A stretch of 64,000 nt of DNA from Pseudaminobacter soli (ex Zhang et al. 2022) (GTDB lineage Bacteria > Pseudomonadota > Alphaproteobacteria > Rhizobiales > Rhizobiaceae): positions 186,001 to 250,000 of the forward strand of contig NZ_JABVCF010000005.1 in NCBI RefSeq assembly GCF_014595955.1, written 5' to 3'. The notes under the pieces were generated by a model, which saw only the letters and a program-made list of their open reading frames with translations, was not told the origin of the DNA and searched no databases. Shown piece by piece: positions 10,752 to 16,709 of this stretch. A program made the position numbers and the translations under genes. Every line of letters begins with the position of its first letter. The stretch's first letter is position 1.

Positions 10752-11591
10752 ATGTCCGCATTCGCCTTGTCGCTCGTGCTATCCGCCGCCGTGCTCCACG
10801 CGAGTTGGAACGCGCTGGTCAAGGCAGCCTCCGACCGAGCGCTGGTACTTGCAGCCGTCGCCTCTGCTCACGCCATGGCTGGCCTCGTGCTGATCTGGAT
10901 TTCCGAGCCGCCGTCGCTGGCCAGTTGGGTGCCGATCCTCCTCTCCACGCTGATCCACTACGTCTACTACGCTCTGCTGTTTCAGGCTTACCGGCTGGGC
11001 GACCTCAGCCAAGTCTATCCGATATCGCGCGGCCTGGCGCCGGCGCTCGTTGCGCTCGGCGCGCTAGCCCTCATAGGCGAGATGCTGCCGCCGGCCGGCT
11101 GGGCGGGTCTGATTGCGATCTCAGGCGGCATCTGCCTGTTGGCGCTGCAGAGGGGGGCTGCTCATGCAGATCCGCGTGCGGTGGGTGTCGCCCTGCTGCT
11201 CGGACTGACCATTGCCAGCTATTCGGTGGCCGACGGCATCGGCGTCCGCATTTCCGAGAGTCCGACCGGCTATATGGGCTGGCTGTTCCTGCTGGAAGCG
11301 CCTGTCTTCTTCTTCATCGTGTGGAACCGAAGGCGGCTCAAGGGCACTGTGGACTGGAGGGTGTACGCCATCGGTCTGCTTGGCGGGCTCTTCTCCGTCA
11401 CCGCCTACGGCACCGTGCTCTATGCCAAGACGATCGCGCCGATCGGCGCCGTATCCGCAATTCGCGAGTCCAGCGTCGTCATCGCGGCATTGATCGGCGT
11501 TCTCTTCTTCGGCGAGCGTCCATGGGGCGGACGGCTTGCTGCCGCCTTGATCGTTGCAGCGGGCGTGCTGACGCTGGCCGTCTCAGGCTGA
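10752..11591 (+). CDS. EamA/DMT family permease
   Basis: 279-residue inner-membrane transporter of the drug/metabolite superfamily: about ten hydrophobic helices in two homologous halves. The N-terminal half has YALLFQAYRLGDLSQVYPIS, a pattern of EamA domains, and the second half has AYGTVLYAKTIAPIGAVSAI. GAGGA lies 8 bases before the ATG. Substrate unknown. Two other EamA proteins occur near 59 and 62 kb but are clearly different in sequence. Confidence 0.88.
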   Translation: MSAFALSLVLSAAVLHASWNALVKAASDRALVLAAVASAHAMAGLVLIWISEPPSLASWVPILLSTLIHYVYYALLFQAYRLGDLSQVYPISRGLAPALVALGALALIGEMLPPAGWAGLIAISGGICLLALQRGAAHADPRAVGVALLLGLTIASYSVADGIGVRISESPTGYMGWLFLLEAPVFFFIVWNRRRLKGTVDWRVYAIGLLGGLFSVTAYGTVLYAKTIAPIGAVSAIRESSVVIAALIGVLFFGERPWGGRLAAALIVAAGVLTLAVSG

Positions 11592-11635
11592 GACGAATAC
11601 GGCTGGCGCGCCGCATCCATGCGACAATTTTTCGT

Positions 11636-11660
11636 GGAACCAAATTCCCTACTTCACGTT
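11636..11660 (+). promoter_or_regulatory. EcfG-type general stress response promoter (GGAAC-N16-CGTT)
   Basis: ggaac at 11636-11640 and cgtt at 11657-11660 with exactly 16 bases between, the consensus of alphaproteobacterial EcfG sigma factors. It lies 41 bp before the TTG start of the hybrid kinase gene and in the right direction. Assignment rests on the match to the known consensus. Confidence 0.72.
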
Positions 11661-11701
11661 TCGACCCTCTAGCGAAAAGGGGCGGCACCTAGGGGGATTG
11701 A

Positions 11702-13684
11702 TTGGATAACGAAGAACGACAGCCTGCGCCGCTGGGCGAAGATGACCGGTACAGGCTGCTTGTCGACGCGATCACCGACTATGCGGTCTACATGCTGGAC
11801 CGGGACGGTTTCGTGGTGAGTTGGAACCCGGGCGCGCAACGCTTCAAGGGCTACACTGCCGATGAGATCATTGGACAGCATTTCTCCCGCTTCTACACGC
11901 CGGAGGACAAGGCAAAGGGCTTTCCGCAACGGGCGCTCGACGTGGCGGCCCGCGACGGTCGTTTCGAGTCAGAGGGCTGGCGCTTGCGCAAGGATGGCAG
12001 CCGCTTCTGGACGCATGTCGTCATTGATCCGATCCGTGCACCCAGCGGCGAACTGATCGGCTACGCCAAGATCACCCGGGACCTGACGGAGAGAAGGGCC
12101 ACCGAAGCGGCGCTGAAGAGAAGCGAGGAGCAGTTCAAGCTGCTCGTGCAGGGCGTCACCGACTACGCGATCTACATGCTCAACAAGGATGGCACGATCG
12201 CGAGCTGGAACGTAGGTGCCCAGCGCATCAAAGGCTATTCGCCGGAGGAGATCATCGGGCAGCATTTTTCCCGATTCTACCCTCCAGAGGATCGGGCAAG
12301 GGGCGAGCCCGAAAAGGGCCTAAAGATCGCCACCGAGGAAGGCCGGTTTGAGAAGGAAGCCTGGCGCATCCGCAAGGACGGGACGCGTTTCTGGGCCCAT
12401 GTCATCATCGACGCCATCAAGGACGAGAGTGGCGACCTGATCGGCTTCGCCAAGGTCACGCGTGACATCACCGAGCGGAAGGATGCGCAGAGGGCGCTCG
12501 AGGAAGCGCGCGAGGCGCTGTTCCAAGCCCAGAAGCTCGAGGCCATCGGTCAACTGACCGGGGGCGTGGCCCATGACTTCAACAATCTGCTGATGGTGAT
12601 CATCAGCAGCCTGGAACTGATGCGCCGGCGCATTCCGGATGATCCGAAGCTGAAGTCCCTCGTGGAAAACGCGACGCAGGCCGCGCAACGAGGCGCCACG
12701 CTGACGCAGCGCATGCTGGCCTTCGCCCGCCGGCAGGAACTTCAGAGCGAAGAGATAGATCTACCGGATCTCGTGCGCGGCATGCGCGAACTGCTGCAGC
12801 GTTCGCTGGGCCCCACCATACGCATAGAGACGCGCTTTCCGCTGTCGCTGCCCCGAGTGCGCACGGACGTCAACCAGTTGGAATCAGCGCTGCTCAACTT
12901 GGCCGTCAATGCACGCGATGCGATGCCGAAGGGTGGACCCATCATCATCGCCGCGCGCGAGGAGACCATAGAGGCTCGAACGCCAGGCCTCAAGCCCGGC
13001 CACTATGTCTGTTTCTCCGTCCAGGACTGCGGGGAGGGCATGGATGAGCAGACGCTCGCCCGCGCGACCGATCCGTTCTTCACCACGAAGGGCGTGGGGA
13101 AGGGCACGGGTCTCGGCCTTTCCATGGTGCAGGGTCTTGCCGAGCAGTCCGGAGGACGGCTCGTGCTGCACAGCCGAAAAGGCGAAGGCACCACCGTTGA
13201 AATCTGGCTCCCCGCCGTGACGCCAGCCGAGGTCGAGATCACGGCAAAGCAGCCCGTGCGTGAAGCGGAACCGGCCCGCGGGCCTGCTCTCACCGTCTTG
13301 GCGGTGGACGACGACGCGCTCGTCCTGATGAATACGGCTGCCATGCTGGAGGATCTCGGGCACCGGGTGATTGAAGCCCATTCGGCCCGCAAGGCTCTGG
13401 ACATGATCAAGGGCGACGAAGCAATCGATCTCGTCATAACCGACCAAGCCATGCCAGGCATCACAGGGCTGGAACTCGCCGAAGCGATCAGGACGACGCA
13501 CCCTGGAATGCCGGTCGTGCTGGCAACCGGCTATGCTGAGCTTCCCGAGGGATTGCAGAGCGAGTTGCCGCGGCTGTCGAAACCGTTCGGCCAGCGCGAG
13601 CTTCAGGCAGCAGTGAAGGCCGCCACTGAGGGGAAGGGGAAAGGAAGCCAAGTGGTGCGTTTCGCGCGCCCGGGTGGAAACTGA
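11702..13684 (+). CDS. PAS-PAS hybrid sensor histidine kinase with C-terminal receiver
   Basis: 660-residue cytosolic signalling protein with no membrane span. Two tandem, closely similar PAS domains (about residues 15-135 and 145-265, each with a GQHFSRFY segment) precede a HisKA dimerisation helix with phospho-accepting H291 in GQLTGGVAHDFNNLL. The ATPase domain shows the N-box LLNLAVNARDAMP, G1 CGEGMD and GKGTGLGLSM. The receiver domain has the acidic pair VDDDA, phospho-acceptor D581 in ITDQAMPG and the conserved lysine in SKPFG. TTG start preceded by a run of G (aggggg). An EcfG-type promoter upstream suggests stress induction; the ligand sensed by the PAS domains is unknown. Confidence 0.93.
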   Translation: MDNEERQPAPLGEDDRYRLLVDAITDYAVYMLDRDGFVVSWNPGAQRFKGYTADEIIGQHFSRFYTPEDKAKGFPQRALDVAARDGRFESEGWRLRKDGSRFWTHVVIDPIRAPSGELIGYAKITRDLTERRATEAALKRSEEQFKLLVQGVTDYAIYMLNKDGTIASWNVGAQRIKGYSPEEIIGQHFSRFYPPEDRARGEPEKGLKIATEEGRFEKEAWRIRKDGTRFWAHVIIDAIKDESGDLIGFAKVTRDITERKDAQRALEEAREALFQAQKLEAIGQLTGGVAHDFNNLLMVIISSLELMRRRIPDDPKLKSLVENATQAAQRGATLTQRMLAFARRQELQSEEIDLPDLVRGMRELLQRSLGPTIRIETRFPLSLPRVRTDVNQLESALLNLAVNARDAMPKGGPIIIAAREETIEARTPGLKPGHYVCFSVQDCGEGMDEQTLARATDPFFTTKGVGKGTGLGLSMVQGLAEQSGGRLVLHSRKGEGTTVEIWLPAVTPAEVEITAKQPVREAEPARGPALTVLAVDDDALVLMNTAAMLEDLGHRVIEAHSARKALDMIKGDEAIDLVITDQAMPGITGLELAEAIRTTHPGMPVVLATGYAELPEGLQSELPRLSKPFGQRELQAAVKAATEGKGKGSQVVRFARPGGN

Positions 13685-13724
13685 GCGGACGGGCCGTCTC
13701 GTTCTGATGTCCAATTATGACGAA

Positions 13725-13759
13725 AGAACCGGCGAGGCCTGGCCCCGCCGGTTCTGTTT
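13725..13759. terminator. Bidirectional terminator between kinase and BON gene
   Basis: agaaccggcg at 13725-13734 pairs perfectly with cgccggttct at 13746-13755. Short T-rich tracts follow on either strand (gtttc; tttcg), fitting a terminator shared by the convergent genes ending at 13684 and 13763. Confidence 0.7.
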
Positions 13760-13762
13760 CGG

Positions 13763-14995
13763 TCAGATTGAGCCGGAGCCTCTTTCGCTGCTAGAGCCGG
13801 AGCCCGTTCCGCTCGCGCCGGCAGAGCCAGTCGCGCCCGAACTCGAGGAGCCGGTCGCCTGGCTGCCATAAGTCGACGTCGAAGCGCCCGTCGAACGCGT
13901 CCCCGAACTCGAACCGCTCTGGCCCATGGAGCGCGTCGGTTGATCGGAAGCCGTTGCCATCTTGGCTGCCATCGGGTCGATTGGCTCGCGGACGCGCAAA
14001 TTGTTCTGGACGTGGCGGACGCCGGAGACGTCTTCGGCGATATCCTCGGCCCGTCGCTTGGTCATCCTGTCGTCGACGAGGCCGGAGAGCGTGACCTCGC
14101 ACTGGCTGACCATCACTTCTATGTCGCTGGCGTCGACCCAGTTGTCGTCGGTGAGGCGATCGTTCACGTCCTCGCGGATGCGGTCGTCCGAGCGCATGTA
14201 GTTGCGAGGGCCGCGGCCACGATGGCGACGATCCATTTCGCGCCGGCGTTCCGCGTCGCGGTCGCCGAACCAGGAAGACACCTCGTCGCTCGCCTTGTCC
14301 CAGAAATCGCGCCCGCCCTCGGAATAGCCGCGTTCGCCGCCACCATAGGGACTGCCGCTAGACCAACGGCCCGGGCCGACCTGGCCGCGATAGCCGCCAC
14401 CATAGTCCTGGCGGCCATAGCCGCGGCCGCCATAGTCGCGATCGCTGCGCGAGTAGCCGCTGGTCTGCGGGAAGGAGCCGGAGCTCTGCCATTCGTTGAG
14501 CGAGCCGTATCCGGAGCGGGAGGCGGTTTCCCAGTTTTCGAAATCGCTGCCCTCGCCATAGCCTCCACCGACGTAGCCGCCGCCCCTGCCGCCGAAGCCT
14601 CCGCCATATCCTCCGTAGTCGCCGCCTCCGCGGCCGTAGCGGCCGCCTTCGTAAGAGCCGCCGCCTTCGCCGGTATAGCCGCGATCCTCGAAGGAGCCGC
14701 CGCCATATCCGCCGCGCGAGCCGTAGCGCTGGTCATCCTCGGCCCAGGAGCCGGTCTGCCGGCCGCCATAGCCGCGTTCGCCCTGCCAGCCGCCACCGCC
14801 CTGCTGGCGGTAGTCCTGGCTGTACTGATCTTCCTGCCAGCGGCCGCCACCGTAGTCGCTACCCTGCTGGCGGTAGTCGCGACCCTGCTGGTTCTCCTGC
14901 CAGCGGCCGCCGCCATGACCGCCGCCGAACTGCCGGCCGCGATCCTCATATTCGTCGCGGCCGTAGCCGCCGCGATAGCCTCTTCGGTTGTCCAT
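13763..14995 (-). CDS. Gly/Tyr/Gln-rich SWFGD/BON domain protein
   Basis: 410 residues. The first 240 are low complexity: repeats of GG, YGG, RGG, QQG and DYRQQG. A SWFGDRDAERRREMDRRH segment follows, then a BON domain with RIREDVNDRLTDDNWVDASD and CEVTLSGLVDDRMTKRRAED ending HVQNNLRV. The last 60 residues are a Ser/Gly/Thr tail. BON domains often bind membranes or envelope partners; here there is no signal peptide. GGGAG lies before ATG 14995, so I prefer it to a longer start at 15094. A near-consensus stress promoter lies upstream. The opposite strand is also open for about 1.2 kb, an effect of codon bias. Confidence 0.87.
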   Translation of the reverse strand: MDNRRGYRGGYGRDEYEDRGRQFGGGHGGGRWQENQQGRDYRQQGSDYGGGRWQEDQYSQDYRQQGGGGWQGERGYGGRQTGSWAEDDQRYGSRGGYGGGSFEDRGYTGEGGGSYEGGRYGRGGGDYGGYGGGFGGRGGGYVGGGYGEGSDFENWETASRSGYGSLNEWQSSGSFPQTSGYSRSDRDYGGRGYGRQDYGGGYRGQVGPGRWSSGSPYGGGERGYSEGGRDFWDKASDEVSSWFGDRDAERRREMDRRHRGRGPRNYMRSDDRIREDVNDRLTDDNWVDASDIEVMVSQCEVTLSGLVDDRMTKRRAEDIAEDVSGVRHVQNNLRVREPIDPMAAKMATASDQPTRSMGQSGSSSGTRSTGASTSTYGSQATGSSSSGATGSAGASGTGSGSSSERGSGSI

Positions 14996-15035
14996 GTTGA
15001 GCTCCCTGGAAAGGTGTCTATGCCCCATGTTCAAA

Positions 15036-15060
15036 AACTCGCGGGGAGCGGTCCTGTTCC
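15036..15060 (-). promoter_or_regulatory. Probable EcfG-type stress promoter of BON protein gene
   Basis: On the minus strand ggaac (15060-15056) is followed after 16 bases by agtt (15039-15036), one base from the GGAAC-N16-CGTT consensus. It is 41 bp before the ATG at 14995, the same spacing as at the hybrid kinase gene. Confidence 0.55.
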
Positions 15061-15188
15061 GGAAATTCGGGGGAGAGGCTCCCATATCCCCCATGCGCGG
15101 GAGAAAGGAATTTTCACGATCGCAGTTGGAGCACCGCGACGGGCTTAGCTGAGGCTAAGTCATCGAAAATCTAAGGCAGGGGCTTTCA

Positions 15189-15455
15189 CTAGCCCTCGAC
15201 TTTCGCGCGCAACTGAGCCTTCTCCTCCTCGTTAAATGACCGCCAGTCGCGGTTCTCGATCGCACCGGCCAGAGCATAGAGCGCGTTCAGGCTGATCTGC
15301 CGTCCGAATTGGAACTTCAGGCGCCGGTAGGCGTCCACGGCGCCAAGCCGCCGCAAGTCGGCCTCGGTGGCGACGCCGATCTCGTCCAGAAACCACGCGG
15401 TCCTCGGTCCGAGATTGGGCAGGGAAGCCAGAGGATGCAGCGTACTGTTCGGCAA
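15189..15455 (-). CDS. TfoX C-terminal domain protein
   Basis: 88-residue protein consisting only of a TfoX/Sxy C-terminal-like helix-hairpin-helix domain: LASLPNLGPRTAWFLDEIGV, then EADLRRLGAVDAYRRLKF and LNALYALAGAIENRDW, ending in a charged helix. In TfoX this domain is fused to an N-terminal part that is absent here; stand-alone copies are common in rhizobia and their role is unknown. The start is uncertain: TTG 15455 is the first in-frame option and has only a weak ribosome site. The 274 bp between it and DUF488 hold no gene that I can support. Confidence 0.8.
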   Translation of the reverse strand: MPNSTLHPLASLPNLGPRTAWFLDEIGVATEADLRRLGAVDAYRRLKFQFGRQISLNALYALAGAIENRDWRSFNEEEKAQLRAKVEG

Positions 15456-15729
15456 GGAGAAAGATCCTGCGAAATTGTAGAAATGTTAGCAGAATCGCCG
15501 GAAGGAAGGAACGCGGCCCGGGGAGGGCGCTTTATTTCTCTCTTCGTGGCGGGTGAGCAGTGGACGAGAAGCCCCTCTCTGGATCTACTACTTAGCTTCC
15601 CTTACGCCCTTCGGGCTACTCCAGCTATATTTGTGAAATTCCTTTCTCGCCCGCAAAGGGGGAGATAGAGTTGCGCGGCCGGAACGAGGCCTCTGTACGC
15701 ACGCCCCAGTTGCTCAAGCGGGAGGGGAG

Positions 15730-16080
15730 ATGCCGCATCCGATCAACATCAAGCGTGTCTATGAGCCGGCGGGCGAGGCGGACGGGTTTCGCGTGCTGGT
15801 CGATCGGGTATGGCCGCGCGGCATGACGAAGGAGAAGGCGGAAGTCGATCTCTGGATGAAGGACATCGGCCCCTCCACGGACTTGCGCAAATGGTTCAGC
15901 CACGATCCGGAGCGCTGGGAGGAGTTTCGCCGCCGCTATCGCGAGGAACTGGCGAAAGAGCCCGAACTGATCGAGGAACTGCGCGGCTATGCGAGAAAAG
16001 GCCCGCTGACGCTGGTCTATTCGGCGAAGGACGAGGCGCACAACCAGGCGGTAGTGATCAGGGAGGTGGTGAAGGGGTGA
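15730..16080 (+). CDS. DUF488 family protein
   Basis: 116 residues, matching the short DUF488 family: IKRVYEPAGEADGFRVLVDR, then VWPRGMTKEKA, the LRKWFSHDPERWEEF helix and the C-terminal PLTLVYSAKDEAHNQAVV. A strong GGAGGGGAG lies before the ATG. Biochemical role of the family is not established. It converges on the TMEM175-type gene with only 15 bp between stops. Confidence 0.9.
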   Translation: MPHPINIKRVYEPAGEADGFRVLVDRVWPRGMTKEKAEVDLWMKDIGPSTDLRKWFSHDPERWEEFRRRYREELAKEPELIEELRGYARKGPLTLVYSAKDEAHNQAVVIREVVKG

Positions 16081-16095
16081 TGAGGCGCTCCCGCC

Positions 16096-16665
16096 TCAGC
16101 CGGCCTTCTCGAATCGGCGGTCGGGAATGAACCACATCGCTGCGACGGCGACATAGATGGCAACGCCGATCCAACGACTCGCAAAGGTGAGCGGAATGGC
16201 CGCCAAATAGGCTGCCAGCGAGATCTTCTCCTTCCATTCGGTGCCGATTGCCTTGGCAAAGGGAGAGTCCGGACCATGGGAACGACGCAGGGTGAACTCG
16301 AGCACCGAGTATGAGATGGCGCACATCAGAAGGTCGACCCCGTAGACGGCGACCGGGACGGTGGCGAATTCGTTCGTGCCCATGAAGGCGGTCGCCACCG
16401 GCAACAGCGACAACCAGAAGAGCAGGTTGAGATTGGCCCACAGGACGTGCCCGTTCACGTGATGCACCAGATGGAGCATGTGATGGTGGTTGTTCCAGTA
16501 GATGCCGACATAAACGAAGCTGAGCACATAGGAGAGGAAGGTCGGCCACAGCGGGATCAGGGCGTTGAAGTCCTCGCCATGCGGCACCTTCAGTTCCAGC
16601 ACCATGATGGTGATGATGATGGCGATCACGCCATCCGAGAAGGCTTCCAGACGCCCCTTGGGCAT
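16096..16665 (-). CDS. TMEM175 family (DUF1211) potassium channel-like membrane protein
   Basis: 189 residues with about six hydrophobic helices. Begins with the family signature RLEAFSDGVIAIIITIMVLE, where the FSDG motif forms part of the pore in characterised members that conduct K+. Also has the His-rich IYWNNHHHMLHLVHH. ATG 16665 has GGAGGCGGG upstream; longer open frames upstream lie in uvrD and are not plausible. Whether it conducts K+ is an inference from the family. Confidence 0.88.
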   Translation of the reverse strand: MPKGRLEAFSDGVIAIIITIMVLELKVPHGEDFNALIPLWPTFLSYVLSFVYVGIYWNNHHHMLHLVHHVNGHVLWANLNLLFWLSLLPVATAFMGTNEFATVPVAVYGVDLLMCAISYSVLEFTLRRSHGPDSPFAKAIGTEWKEKISLAAYLAAIPLTFASRWIGVAIYVAVAAMWFIPDRRFEKAG

Positions 16666-16709
16666 GGTTCCCGCCTCCGGCGGTCTCCGATGAAACGGGT
16701 CGGCTGGCC

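Noticed and set aside
14200-14950. Repeated triplet-like DNA that could be mistaken for a CRISPR or tandem array
   Set aside because: It is coding low-complexity sequence for Gly/Tyr/Gln tracts; units vary in length and there are no unique spacers of constant size.
13940-15148. Long plus-strand open frame (about 400 codons), Ala/Val-rich
   Set aside because: Antisense to the Gly-rich BON gene; arises because its codons read without stops in the other direction. No domain and no ribosome site.
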